Assembly (NCBI GenBank): GCA_949152475.1 | Contig: OX424563.1 | Location: forward strand, 16,465,001-16,529,000 | Length of the DNA stretch: 64,000 bases | Direction of reading: 5' to 3' | Source of the DNA: Terebella lapidaria | Taxonomy: Eukaryota > Annelida > Polychaeta > Terebellida > Terebellidae | Shown here: piece after piece, positions 34,011 through 44,614 of the stretch | Layout of the letters: each line of letters opens with the position of its first letter | Position numbering within the stretch: position 1 is the first letter of the stretch | Program-made: the position numbers and the translations under genes | The notes under the pieces: generated by a model | The model's input: the letters and a program-made list of their open reading frames with translations, nothing else | Databases searched by the model: none | Told to the model about the DNA's origin: nothing

Positions 34011-35824
34011 TTCGTCCCTGGGGGACTCTGAGGCCCCCAGATCTCGAACGCACGTCTCACCGCTCGCAGCTCTAGGACATTGATGTGCAACGCCCTCTCA
34101 CTCGTGTTCCACACAGCAGAGAGTTCGTGCTCGTCCATATGAGCTCCCCAAGCCAATTCTGACGCATCGGTGAAGAAGGTCCGATCGGGCAGATACTCCG
34201 CCAGTGGCATCCCTCGGAAAAGATTCCGATGGTCCCGCCACCAATGCATTGCTTCCCGAGCACGATCGTCCACCGATACGACTTGGTCTAGTCGATCGGT
34301 GAGGATCCGCCATTGCAACGCTAGACACCATTGAATGGGTCTGAGGAAGCACCTGCCGAACGGCACCTGTTTCTCCATCGACGCCAACAGACTGATGATG
34401 GACAGAAACTGTCGAGCTGTGATCGACGACTGCGTCAGCGCGACCTCCATCGCCGCAATCGCCTTGAGAACTCTCTTCCGCGGAGGAAGAGCTACTCCTC
34501 GCTCTAGATCATAATCTACCCCGACATACTCGAACCTCTGTGTCGGGGACAGATGAGACTTCGCCCAATTGGGGATCCAGCCAAGGCTGGTCGCCAACCT
34601 GAGGACGAACCCGGATTGCTCTATAGCCTGAGACGGGGAGTCGGCTATGATTAACCAATCGTCGATATAATGGTGGAAATGAATTCCAACCGATCGAAAC
34701 CTGGCCGCCATCGTCCTTACGATACGGGTGAACACGTAAGGGGCGGTGGCTACTCCAAAAGGAAGTACCCTGAACTGATACACCGAACCCTCGAATGCGA
34801 ACTTGAGGTATCGCCGATCGGCTGGGTGTATGGGCACATGTAAGTACTTGACGTCGATACTGACTGCCCACTTCCCCTTGGACAGAGCTTTCTGAACGGA
34901 AAGCGCCGACTCCATCTTGAACCTGGGTATGATCAGGAAATTGTTGAGGTTTGACAGATCGAAAACGGGACGCCACCCGCCTGTCTTTTTCGGCACTAGG
35001 AAGATGAGAGAATAGAATCCTCTCTCGTCCTTGACCACCTCGATCGCACGTTTCTCTAGCAACTGCTGCACCTCGTGCTGCAGAAGCTGAAACTTTTCCC
35101 GATCGCCGGGCACAGGGAAGAACCACGCTTTGGGTCTGATCGGTGGTTTTCCAGCCTCCCATCTGAAGGTGAGACCGAACTTCACCCATCCCACGACTGA
35201 ATTGTCTGACGACGCCAGATCGCTCCAGTTCTGGACGAACTGAGCCAGGCGTCCGCCGACTGGACCAGGTTGTGGAAGATCGAATTCCGACAGAACTGAA
35301 CCTTCCACAGAGCCTACGCTTTCCCGCAACGAGTCACTTCTTAGCAGAAGATTTCCCTTTGCCTTTGAAGCGTCCACCCCCTTTGCCTCCACGCTTGCCA
35401 TCCCCCTGGGGAGGGGGAGGCTGCGCCCCCCGAAAGGGCGGCTGCGCAGAAGCGGGTGCATGTGGTGCCTGAGGTTGGGCAGGCTTCTGACCCTTGGTCT
35501 TCTTGCCTGTCCCAGACCCCGCCGACTTCCCAAGCAAAGCCTTGGCCATAGCCTCATCCCGGAGATGTTCCCGCATGACGGAAATATCCGATCGAGAGAG
35601 GTTGGCGTAGGTATAGCCTGAGAAAAGCGGCCTCCCACGTAGCTCAGCGACGTCCGTAGCGGACACGTCAAGCAGACGGAGATCGGCATCACGCATGGTG
35701 AGATCCAATTGTGCGCCCAGGTGCGCACTGTCACGCTCAGCAGCATGGACCACTCCGGCCAAGACGCCGAGTGCTGCATGAATGTTGGCGCGACTCCCCT
35801 CCTCCAGATCCGCCTCGTCCACAA
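33233..35824 (-). CDS. DIRS reverse transcriptase / RNase H / methyltransferase-like ORF
   Basis: 863-codon open frame overlapping the end of the Gag-like ORF by ~490 nt in the +1 frame; where translation begins is unclear. The reverse transcriptase contains SLIFLVPKKTGGWRPVFDLS, VLPFGVATAPYVFTRI and the catalytic HHYIDDWLIIAD (near nt 34670). RNase H follows with FFTDASELAWGAHMD, INVLELRAVRRAFEIW and VFTDNSTVVAHINKQGG. The next part, NIDLFATSRNHKLPVYFSP to ILLVAPCWPMQAWFPLLLSL, matches the methyltransferase-like region recalled from DIRS elements. No DDE integrase. The frame has no internal stops. Confidence 0.9.
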   Translation of the reverse strand: MWTRRIWRRGVAPTFMQHSASWPEWSMLLSVTVRTWAHNWISPCVMPISVCLTCPLRTSLSYVGGRFSQAIPTPTSLDRIFPSCGNISGMRLWPRLCLGSRRGLGQARRPRVRSLPNLRHHMHPLLRSRPFGGRSLPLPRGMASVEAKGVDASKAKGNLLLRSDSLRESVGSVEGSVLSEFDLPQPGPVGGRLAQFVQNWSDLASSDNSVVGWVKFGLTFRWEAGKPPIRPKAWFFPVPGDREKFQLLQHEVQQLLEKRAIEVVKDERGFYSLIFLVPKKTGGWRPVFDLSNLNNFLIIPRFKMESALSVQKALSKGKWAVSIDVKYLHVPIHPADRRYLKFAFEGSVYQFRVLPFGVATAPYVFTRIVRTMAARFRSVGIHFHHYIDDWLIIADSPSQAIEQSGFVLRLATSLGWIPNWAKSHLSPTQRFEYVGVDYDLERGVALPPRKRVLKAIAAMEVALTQSSITARQFLSIISLLASMEKQVPFGRCFLRPIQWCLALQWRILTDRLDQVVSVDDRAREAMHWWRDHRNLFRGMPLAEYLPDRTFFTDASELAWGAHMDEHELSAVWNTSERALHINVLELRAVRRAFEIWGPQSPPGTKWLVFTDNSTVVAHINKQGGTRSSQLCLEDECLIRFAFKYRLFIRARHLPGHRNVLADALSRPDKIIGTEWSLHPGVFRRVCQAFGTPNIDLFATSRNHKLPVYFSPLPESEALAVDAMSQSWDGMFGYAYPPTRFLTEVLHKVARSQCEILLVAPCWPMQAWFPLLLSLLIDVPRVLPIEDRLLKQPGRDIFHDSVHVLKLHVWRLSSDPSRRQDFLSRCPYISRERIGDPPLKRMRLNGEYSYVGVTEGALIRSLPL

Positions 35825-37439
35825 ACTCCTGAACCAAAGTGGTCAGGTGATCCGTCAACGAGAGCTGCCCCATCAACTGATGAGACAGCGTCTGCCAGTG
35901 AGAAAGGCGAGCCTTTTTCACATAAGCTGACCAGACCGTACCCTGCTTCCGGGAAAGCAGGTGAAGGTTAGGGTCTTCGACCGGGACGGAAGTCTGATGT
36001 CCACCCTCGGACTCTACAGTCCGATAGGTGTCGATCGACTCAGGTCGAACACGGCTAGTAGGGAATGTCGACTCCGTACGAGCCACATCCTTCTTAGCCG
36101 TAACTCCCTTGTTGATCTTGTCGAAAGACTTGACCAACGCGGGAGATACAGGGAGCCGGATCGGCCGACGAACTGGCGCCGACGCGAACCTACCGGTTCC
36201 CCGTGAGGGCCCTGGAGCATCGATCGGCAAGTCCATACGCCTTGCGACCGACTCCAAAGCCCACCGGAAGTTAGAACCCCCGGCCTGATCGGAAGTCTCA
36301 TCCTCCGAGGAGGACGACTCCTGATCAGCTTCCACTCGACCCCCCCGATCGTTGGACCTCACAGGTCCGATCGAAGACCTCGATGACCCCAAGGGTACAT
36401 CAAAGGACGGGCGAGGGAATGCCTGCTCAGCGATCGCGCCCGTCCGGCGACTTACATCCGCGTACACAGGACTTGAGTGGTCCTGAGGAACGACCCCAGC
36501 ACCACCCGCCCGATCGTGCCCTGATCGAGGACCAGGAGCACGACCGCCAAGTGAAGACTCCCGATCGCACGAACGATCGAGAGCCTCACCCCCAAACAAA
36601 GGGAACTCTTCCCCCTCGAACCTCGAGACCGAGGACCCGAATGAGCCATCCAAGATGCTCCGCCGATCGAAGCCCGAAGCCTGATCGTCGCCCACCGAGA
36701 GGTCGGACGAAGCCTGAGCCACATCGAAAATCGATGTGGTCTCAGCACCACGGCGCTTAGAGGAAGCACGCTTCCTCTTCTTGGAAGGCCCAGGGGAAGA
36801 GACGACGAACCCCTCCACCTCGATCGGCCCCGACTGAGGGACGACGAAGGTGGAGTGCGGTTCCTTGGCTGCTTTCGCCTTGGCAAGAACTGAAACCTTC
36901 TTCTTAGAAGATTTCGACTTCTTGCCAGCAGGGGGAGCAAGCTCTCCCTGCGACGAAGGGGCAGCCGAAGAACCGGCCGGGACTCCCTGTCCAAGCAGGG
37001 AAGAGAGACCCGGCAGGAGGGGACCCTGAAGGGACGATAACGACTGTGCAAAGAAGGATTGCACAGCCGCGTTGACCATGTCCTGTGTTAGCCCCAGGGG
37101 CTGACTAACACCGGACGCAATCTGTGCCGTCACAGGCGGAGTCTCCACCTCCATGGGCGACTGGCGGACTTGCGGAGCCGATGCTTCCGCAAGCCTCAAA
37201 GCATCCCGACGAGCCAACGAGGCTTCGGAATACTTTGCAGTCGCCTGCACGAAGGAAGAGGGACGCCAGAAACGGCACAGATCACACCTCAAATCCTCCA
37301 TAGATACCGGGCCATGGTCTAAACAGTCGAAACACAAACTGTGTTTCTCCCCTCCTCGGAGGGTATTGACCAGACACTTCGGGCATGGACGTTCGTCCAT
37401 GGCATCGGTACCAAGGGAGGATTGTGAAGTCATGATCAC
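35334..37439 (-). CDS. DIRS Gag-like ORF1
   Basis: 701 aa. The N terminus is cysteine-rich, with CPKCL, CFDCL and CDLCRFW within the first 60 residues, a possible zinc-binding module. The middle is Ser/Arg/Asp-rich and low in complexity. The C-terminal third is more ordered (LSHQLMGQLSLTDHLTTLVQ) and ends in a Gly/Pro/Lys tail (GGKGGGRFKGKGKSSAKK), suited to RNA binding. By position it is the Gag-equivalent of DIRS elements. The ATG at 37439 is the first in frame, about 600 nt inside the right ITR end. Confidence 0.82.
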   Translation of the reverse strand: MIMTSQSSLGTDAMDERPCPKCLVNTLRGGEKHSLCFDCLDHGPVSMEDLRCDLCRFWRPSSFVQATAKYSEASLARRDALRLAEASAPQVRQSPMEVETPPVTAQIASGVSQPLGLTQDMVNAAVQSFFAQSLSSLQGPLLPGLSSLLGQGVPAGSSAAPSSQGELAPPAGKKSKSSKKKVSVLAKAKAAKEPHSTFVVPQSGPIEVEGFVVSSPGPSKKRKRASSKRRGAETTSIFDVAQASSDLSVGDDQASGFDRRSILDGSFGSSVSRFEGEEFPLFGGEALDRSCDRESSLGGRAPGPRSGHDRAGGAGVVPQDHSSPVYADVSRRTGAIAEQAFPRPSFDVPLGSSRSSIGPVRSNDRGGRVEADQESSSSEDETSDQAGGSNFRWALESVARRMDLPIDAPGPSRGTGRFASAPVRRPIRLPVSPALVKSFDKINKGVTAKKDVARTESTFPTSRVRPESIDTYRTVESEGGHQTSVPVEDPNLHLLSRKQGTVWSAYVKKARLSHWQTLSHQLMGQLSLTDHLTTLVQEFVDEADLEEGSRANIHAALGVLAGVVHAAERDSAHLGAQLDLTMRDADLRLLDVSATDVAELRGRPLFSGYTYANLSRSDISVMREHLRDEAMAKALLGKSAGSGTGKKTKGQKPAQPQAPHAPASAQPPFRGAQPPPPQGDGKRGGKGGGRFKGKGKSSAKK

Positions 37440-37844
37440 GAAAGGGAACTAACCACACACAGTAACAGGGCGGGCAAAATACGCAAACCTGAGACCGCGC
37501 TGAAAAAGAACCCTAAGAGGACTACGAATATATAAACTACAGTATACGTTTACAAAATATATACAGTAGAAAATTAACGTAGAACTATTGATAGATGTAA
37601 ACAACAAGTACACTATCAAGTACGACGGATGGACGATAATAGGGTGAACTGGCTATACAAATCGCTGACGATCTAGCAAGTAACAAACTATCGACCAATA
37701 CTTATCCAAATAGACACAAAACGATGTCTATGAACGTGGCAGGTGAAATTCCGTAAGAATATATCGCAAAAGTCTAGTTTGCAGACTAAATTCTACGAAT
37801 TCACCGGGAACCAAAATCCAAAGCTGCCAAGCAAAAATGGCAGT

Positions 37845-38037
37845 GGACAGAAAAGTGAAGCTTCTGCGCAGCTGCGCGCGCATATGCGCGGCGGTTTTGG
37901 CGGCAAAAGGAGCGCTCGAGTCATGCAGGCAGACGATCGTGCCTTGCTTTCAGTACGCGAATTTCTATCCAGAACGATCCAAAGGATCGAAAAGGAGCAT
38001 GTAGTAGTTTAGATTGGTGATGTATAAAATAAACTTG
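37845..38037. repeat. Right inverted terminal repeat of the DIRS element (5' end of coding strand)
   Basis: 37845-38012 is the reverse complement of the left ITR except for a 4-bp GTTC/GAAC insertion near 37975. The outer 25 nt (ending ATAAACTTG) are unique to this end and also occur, inverted, in the ICR. As the upstream end of the coding strand it should hold the promoter. Confidence 0.9.
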
Positions 38038-38089
38038 AAGCCTCATGAAACAATCCTCTCTTCCACCATGACTGGGTTCAGTGAGATAA

Positions 38090-38445
38090 ATTGTTCTGTG
38101 GTTTGCTAGTATTTGCCATACATCAAGTACATAATATTCACATATCTGGAAAACAGGATTTCCTGGTTTTTCATGTGAATTGGAACAACCATTGATATCA
38201 TTAATCAGCAATTTGATCGATTCTTTAAAAACAAAAGTGATATTAAACCACCTTGCATTCCAGTACTTAGCTGATTTAGCTGAAAAGTAAAGCTGTCTTT
38301 CATGCAAATCATCTCTCGATACCAGTTCAATAATCATGAACTGAATAGTAAAATATTCTTTGAGGAACTATTTGTTAAAAGTGGTTGCATTCATCACCTT
38401 AACTCTGTAACTTGTGACACCTGATTTTATATACTCGTCCAAAAA
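38090..38445. other. Single-copy-looking spacer right of the DIRS element
   Basis: Continuation of the host DNA interrupted by the DIRS insertion (ATTGTTCTGTGGTTTGC onward). AT-rich; no gene or repeat recognised. Confidence 0.4.
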
Positions 38446-39386
38446 GTATATACCGTATTCGCGCGCATACAGTCGCATGTGCGTTTATCTGAAATTTGCT
38501 TGTTTTAGGCCACTTATAATTTGAAAAATATTTCGTACATACGCACATGTGCGATCGTTTTCGATAAGGGGTTGACTGCAAATCCCTTTGATCAGGCTCA
38601 GATAGTTTGACAGTTATACGAGGCCGACACGACTGTGAAAACCGCCCGACTCGTCAATTGCAATTACATGGTTTGGTGCACGAATGAATTCAGACATCGG
38701 TACTTGTGTTGGTGTATGTGCATGATGTACAATCTATTGTTGTGTGAAGCTGTTGGGACTTCGGGAAACAAATAAAATTTGTTGTTTGGGTCGTTGCTAT
38801 TTCAAAACAAATCCACATGTCACTTGGAAGGAGAAAGTGAAACAAGCAGCCTGATTGGTGGGGTTTTTTATGATGTCATATCTGGCCTTTCACCATTGGC
38901 TGATTCGTTTTGAAAGGTAACTTTTGATTGGTTGGAATGTGAATCAGCTCATGAATATTAATGAGTGCATGCTAGAAAAATGGCAACTTCCTGCTGGGCG
39001 GCAAACATCACAAACACAAACGAAACAAGGGCTTTTCAAGATATTTATTTCACACTCATGAACAGAAATGACACATCTCGATCATAAGATGTCAAACGAA
39101 ATCACAAGTGTCAATTACACTGACCGTAATTAGGCAATCAACATCACAACTTTTTTGACAGTTTGCAATCCATTGGCCGCGATTGACACGAACTGACAAA
39201 GTCACGATTGCATGAAATCAGTCAAGCACGTCATAGAACCGGTGATCTTACGATAAAAAAACGTTTACTGTCATTCTTGATTTTGATTTTTTCTTCAATC
39301 ACAAGCACATGTGCGTATATTCGAAATATACGCACACCTTCGACTATACGCACATGCGACTGTATGCGCGCGAATACGGTATATAC
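38446..39386. mobile_element. 941-bp non-autonomous DNA transposon with perfect 39-bp TIRs
   Basis: 38446-38484 is the exact reverse complement of 39348-39386; ends start GTATATACCGTATTCGCGCG. A second pair, ACGCACATGTGCG-like words at ~38540 and ~39305, lies inside. The interior has no transposase-like ORF but carries three ATTGG (inverted CCAAT) words at about 38855-38935. The superfamily is unclear because the end is itself palindromic (GTATATAC); TA target duplication is possible. Confidence 0.85.
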
Positions 39387-40659
39387 ACGGTACATGACAA
39401 CATACGTTTTGTTGCAGTTTAACTTTTTGTTGCAGTTTGCACTCTACCAAATATCACTCATGTTCCATTCGTCACTCTGGCCTAAATATTTGAAAGGATT
39501 TTGATATTGATCGAGATATTGTAGTGATTGCTGTTTCGGATCGCAAAGTGATGAATTCCAAGTCATGGCATTTAGGAGAAAATGACATTATACACATTGT
39601 AACAGATTTCTGAGATTTAAAACTGCTTGCAAATTCTGTAACCAAACCTGAACCAGTTAGCCAATTAGAGAACTTATCCTAGCGCTCAGTCAATTTCTGT
39701 CTTGAAACACGAGCTTTTATGTTTCGTAGGAATTACCATGTTGGAAATCAACCATACACAGGATCTTTAGGATCGATTAAAGCATTAGGATCCCTTTGAT
39801 CGGCCGGGTCCCTAAAGATCAGGCAACATTTATGAGATGTTTATGTTAGGGGCATGACGAGTTTACAGAAAACCGCCGGAGGTTTGGTTTTCACCTGTGA
39901 CCAATCACAGACTCAGGAACCGTGGACCCGATATTGTAAAATTTCTTCTTTATTTTCCATGGAAATCCTACGAAATCATAAAAAAATAGGTGAAATATGC
40001 AACTGCAATGCGAACTTGTTTCGGTCCCGGGAAGTCACTGCTCCCTGTTTGAGCATTTCCGCACTCTGCGTGGAGGGTTCCATCTTCTAGGTCATCAAGT
40101 ACCATAATGCCTTGAGTTTTTTCCCCAAAACCACGAGCGCATGCAGTGCGTGGCACGTGCAGCTTTGACGACTTCACTTGCTACGAGTAACCGGTTACGG
40201 TCAGGTTTTACTATCGAAGTTAACCGGTCACGTGATGTGATAGTGAACTCGTCGTTCCCCCAGCCCAAGCGACGAGGAGTTCCACGTCGCTTGGGCTGGT
40301 CCTTCCCCTAGTTTATGTACACTGTAGGCTTCATTCAAGAAAGCTCAAAATTATTTGCTCAAACTTGAACACTCTTTCATTCAATTTTAGAGACGATGAT
40401 TGTTTCTTCTATTGGTAGGGCCAATCAATGGTACCCTGCCAATCATAGGTCCAACCACGCTAATCGGACCTATTATCGATCGATCCTCGACTAATAATCC
40501 ACACATTAATTTTTACTTAGATCAATGAAATCATCACCCAGAAAGTTGTACAATCACACGTTTCAAACATTGATAGGCCTAACTGGCCAGCCTCGCCCTG
40601 CGTGCTAAGCGATGCTGGCAATGGGGAATTAACTTAGGGCAGCCAGCGGGCCTCACGAT
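39387..40659. other. Intergenic DNA with fragments of the hAT-like repeat
   Basis: No gene seen. About 40183-40235 carries CGAGTAACCGGTTACGG and GTTAACCGGTCACGTG, fragments related to the element at 40660-41083. An isolated perfect hairpin sits at 40260-40299. Confidence 0.4.
40260..40299. repeat. 15-bp perfect hairpin
   Basis: CCAGCCCAAGCGACG (40260-40274) pairs exactly with CGTCGCTTGGGCTGG (40285-40299) around a 10-nt loop. GC-rich and isolated in AT-rich DNA; no known RNA gene recognised. Confidence 0.7.
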
Positions 40660-41083
40660 TAGGGCTTCAACGAGTACTCGGTTAACCGGTTATGGTTCGG
40701 AGTGTAACCGATTACAGATTTTGTGACCGGTTAATCGTGAACGTATTTTGCCCCCTTGTTATTCAGCCTAAAACACTTCACATCAGTTAACATGGTTAAA
40801 TTTCCGCCCAAACGCGCTGAGTTGAAGTGATTTATCACTCTCTAATCCAAATAGAATGTTTATTCATCATAATATTGCATATTTTCACGTGAAGATGACG
40901 TCTAATGTCGAGCTTTAGGCAGGATTTTGACACGGAGATTTGATAAAATGCGAGCTGCGAAAAAAAAATTGGTGTTACTTTGGACAATAGTCAGCTCTAT
41001 ATTTTTGGACGAGTAACCGGTTACGGTTCGGTTACAAGCTAACGAGTAACCGGTCACTAATCTTTGTACTCGTTGAAGCCCTA
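40660..41083. mobile_element. 424-bp hAT-like MITE
   Basis: TIRs TAGGGCTTCAACGAGTAC (40660-40677) and GTACTCGTTGAAGCCCTA (41066-41083) are exact inverse copies. The flanking octamers CTCACGAT (40652-40659) and CTCGAGAT (41084-41091) agree at 6 of 8 positions and both fit the hAT target consensus NTNNNNAN. The interior is full of GTAACCGGTTAC-like palindromic words. No ORF. Confidence 0.75.
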
Positions 41084-41091
41084 CTCGAGAT

Positions 41092-43397
41092 GCTAATGGG
41101 GAATGCATAGCCATAGGCCTACCTTTGACTCCAAGAGTTGGGTTAGTGTTCCCCATCTCACCGCCGACCTAAGAAGTCACCATGTCTATGTTTGTATACA
41201 GTCTTCCAGATGAACCTAAATATTCTCAGCTAGGATATCTCCGGATAAGCCACGTTTCAAGGTGATGAAATCACACTGAATGTCTGAACTTCCTTAAAAC
41301 AAACAAAAATATCAGAAATTTGACAACCGGAAATAAAATGCGCGCTCTGCACACTGGGTAAAACATTCGCTATTAGCGAACTGCAGATAAATAGTGACTT
41401 TTGCAATTCGATATAATCATAACGTCTCAACTTTGGTATTGAGACCAACCATCATTTCTCCAAAACACATGACATAAATACAATTGGCAATAGCTGTCTT
41501 CCTACTTGCCATTTCCAGACAAAATAATGAATAAAGAAAGAAAAATGTCATTGATTTATTTTTGAAGGGGGAAGGGGGGGGGGGGGGGAGGTGGGTGGTC
41601 GGAGGTTGACAATTCAATCCGTTTTTTCCTTCATAATTGGAGCCGTATATATAAATTGGCTCATTATTGAAATATAATAGAGAAAATCCCGTGGATTAAT
41701 ACCCTCGGTAGTTATGAAGATACGACAGTTTTAAACGAAATTTTGCGCTAACCTTTTTTCCACCATCCTAATTGAGTAGGCCTACTCTGGGTGTCACAGG
41801 GGTAAGACAAGTGTATTAAGCTGATGAAACTTCTAATTACAGCCATGTATGACGACAAAATGTATTTTATGCATATTATAAATTTATCTGCTTTGTAGAT
41901 ACGTATTACGGGTGCGGTATGTTTTTTTATCGTGTTTCATTTCGCATTATTAAACGACACTATGCACGAGTAATCCAGAAAATGGTGCTAAAAATAGAGA
42001 ATTAAACTTAGCACAAAATTGTTAATATCTCGAGAAGATCCTTAAAATATTAGAGTTATGTAAAAGCCAGTACAATAGCTTGTTTATCACACAAAACAAA
42101 TTTTCTATCACACAAAAAATGGTAACTCCAAATCTATTTCGACTTAAGTTAGACTTTAAATATTGGCACTTTCAAACGCGGGAATCATATATATGATTGT
42201 TTCAGTGGTGACGGCTCGCAATAACTGTTCATTCTAATTCATTCACAGGATTTCCCATGATACATATCATTGTGACCTTGTATAAGTTTTTTAGCCCTGA
42301 ATCGCTGGTTTGCGCGTGGCAGCCGTTTTGATTGTTCAACCGATCGGCGATAAAACAGTTTGGAAAAAAGTGTTGGGCCGAAATCAAGTCACTATCTGTT
42401 TTGAGCCATTTCCAGCCATATTTATTTCTCAATTTTCCTCAATGATTTTTTTATGGAGAAAATTTCATCTATTTTTTTTTTATAATGGAAGCTGTATGGA
42501 GTAACTGATTGAATTGGAAGGTCAAAACGGCTCTGTGAAAATAAAAAGCAGTTATACCTTTCTCCGGTAATTTTTCTTATCCCCTGCGCTATTTTATATA
42601 GACATATGCGGTACCTCATACATAATCAATTTCAAATAATAAATACCATAATTTAGCCTATGGGATGAAATTGTGCCATATTTTTTTTTCGTCACAATGC
42701 GAATCCGGTACTCGCTATGGGGAGCCACCCCAATACCCAAGATCATAATATACCCGTAAATGTTCCTAACTTTATGACGTGGGCGTAAGTAAGTTTCGAA
42801 TATCGTTCGAAACGCATGAAAATATTCGTTGTGAAAGCCTTTTGGTCCTATCGTCCTATCCTTTATAATGGAGTGATAGCTATTAAGTTGATAATTAATG
42901 TTATATCAAATCAGTAAATTATGTGTTGTACCATGCGATGAAAAACTAACGATTTGCTACCTTTTAAGACCAAACATGCATATAAGCCCGCATTATTCTA
43001 TTTTATAAGCGGCATGAAGTTAACGGCCGTAAATCTACTGTGCTTTGTTTTCCAGTCTTACTGAAAATATCGGTGCCAATCATGGTCGAGAGTAATCGAA
43101 TATGGTTAATATTGTTAATTGCATATGTTTTTCTTACAATGATAGTTGATTTATGTGGAAATCGAGCTAGGCAAAAAGTGGGCGATAATAGGTTGAGACC
43201 AGAAAATCCCGGTCGAGGCTTATTTCGAGAATATAGCGTTTTCACTTACGTGCCCTATATCATTATGCACTCATAAATGTCAAACCTATCATGGTGCAAC
43301 CATAAATGCCTAAAATATCGTTAAATGCACCATAAATGTTTTCGAATGTCATAATGAATCCATAAAAAAAGTTTTGACCATTTTTTGGTATCAGTTG
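41092..43397. other. Intergenic AT-rich DNA, no gene seen
   Basis: Contains a G-rich tract (41574-41588) and, at 43267-43340, several ATAAATG words spaced irregularly. No exon, TIR pair or RNA gene recognised. Confidence 0.4.
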
Positions 43398-44539
43398 CAC
43401 GGTGGCTAGGCGTTACGCGTTATTCACTGAGCGCCGCGTAAAATCGTGAGTATTACGCGTTATTCGTGAGGAAATGGCAGCCTGTGGTTGATCCCTAGCA
43501 GGAAAAACATACAATTTCGCTAACTATACCGTTTTGAAATGTCGGATTTGAGTATCGGCATTAATGTGAATTAATAGAATGACAGGTCTGTGATATTGAA
43601 AGTATGGGCTTCACCTGTGCCTCTCTTCGAAACGTTTCACAATGGTCGCAAGCGGCACGAATCTAGGTTGAATGTATCATTTATTTAGTTGCTATACTTT
43701 ATGCGATTTGCGTGGGGGCATTACGTGTTTGTGCACGAGTAAATATTTTCTTGAGGTTGGGATATTTCCTTTTTAATGCGAATTTTTCTCCAGTTTTACT
43801 GCTCAATTGATGGAATGAATTCACGTTCAAAAGATAATGATTTCACTTGGTGAGCTTCTGTGTAAAAGACACGAACAACTCTAGGATTGCCAAATTCATA
43901 TTTATGAAGATTGGGAGGAACATATGGAGGATAATGATAAGTGAGAAGTATTGTCAGTACTGGACATTGTGCAGCCTCAAATCATACTTTAAAAATCTCT
44001 GTGTATGCATTATCAGCTCCACTATCCCTGACAACGCTCACATGTTTCCTCATGCTGTAACGCGTGCGCAGATTTTCTCACTCAGGCTGAATGGCTGATA
44101 CGCGTAAACCATAAAAAGCTTCTCAGTTCAAAGAATACTCGATTAAAACAACTGGTTGCATTGTGTAACAATAAAGAAAGATTTCTCCGAGCATTCTATC
44201 ATTTACCAACATGCACTTTGTTGGTTTCAATTGATAGCCGATGATATTTCACAAAAGAGTCGCAAGCGTGCGGGTGTTGTCACGAACTGTGTGTCCATTT
44301 TCGTCAATATAACGATGTATACAAGTAATTCACAGTACTTAACATATACGCAATGTTTGCTCATTGGGATGTTCCGTGGAAACAAAATTTTAGGAAGAAA
44401 CTGAACTTTTTTTTATTGATTTTCCTCATTTGAAATGGGGACTTATGTCGTTTCCTGTGTCATTTCCTCACGAATAACGTGTAATACTCACGATTTTACG
44501 CGGCACTCCCTGAATAACGCGTAACGCCTAGCCACCGTG
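43398..44539. mobile_element. 1142-bp non-autonomous element with 79-bp TIRs, Transib-like ends
   Basis: 43398-43476 and 44461-44539 are inverse copies with about four mismatches. Both ends begin CACGGTGGCTAGGCGTTACG. The 5-bp words directly outside are identical: AGTTG at 43393-43397 and at 44540-44544. A 5-bp target duplication plus a CACNGTG terminal heptamer is the signature of Transib/RAG-family transposons. Each TIR holds two copies of TTACGCGTTATTC (one imperfect on the right). Open frames inside are short and show no transposase, so it would be mobilised in trans. Confidence 0.75.
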
Positions 44540-44614
44540 AGTTGTAGCTGGCCTATATAGCATTGTTCCACCTTATTGACGGCTTTTTTGCTGATTCGGC
44601 AGTATCACCCCTAA

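Larger units (their letters stand above)
31661..38037 (-). mobile_element. Complete DIRS-type tyrosine-recombinase retrotransposon
   Basis: About 6.38 kb, coding on the minus strand. Inverted terminal repeats: 31707-31870 pairs with 37845-38012, differing mainly by a 4-bp indel. A 103-nt internal complementary region lies at 31934-32036. Three overlapping ORFs encode a Gag-like protein, RT/RNase H with a methyltransferase-like tail, and a tyrosine recombinase. There is no integrase and no target site duplication, as expected for DIRS elements, which are thought to integrate a circular DNA by recombinase. Near-identical ITRs and intact ORFs imply a recent insertion. Confidence 0.93.
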
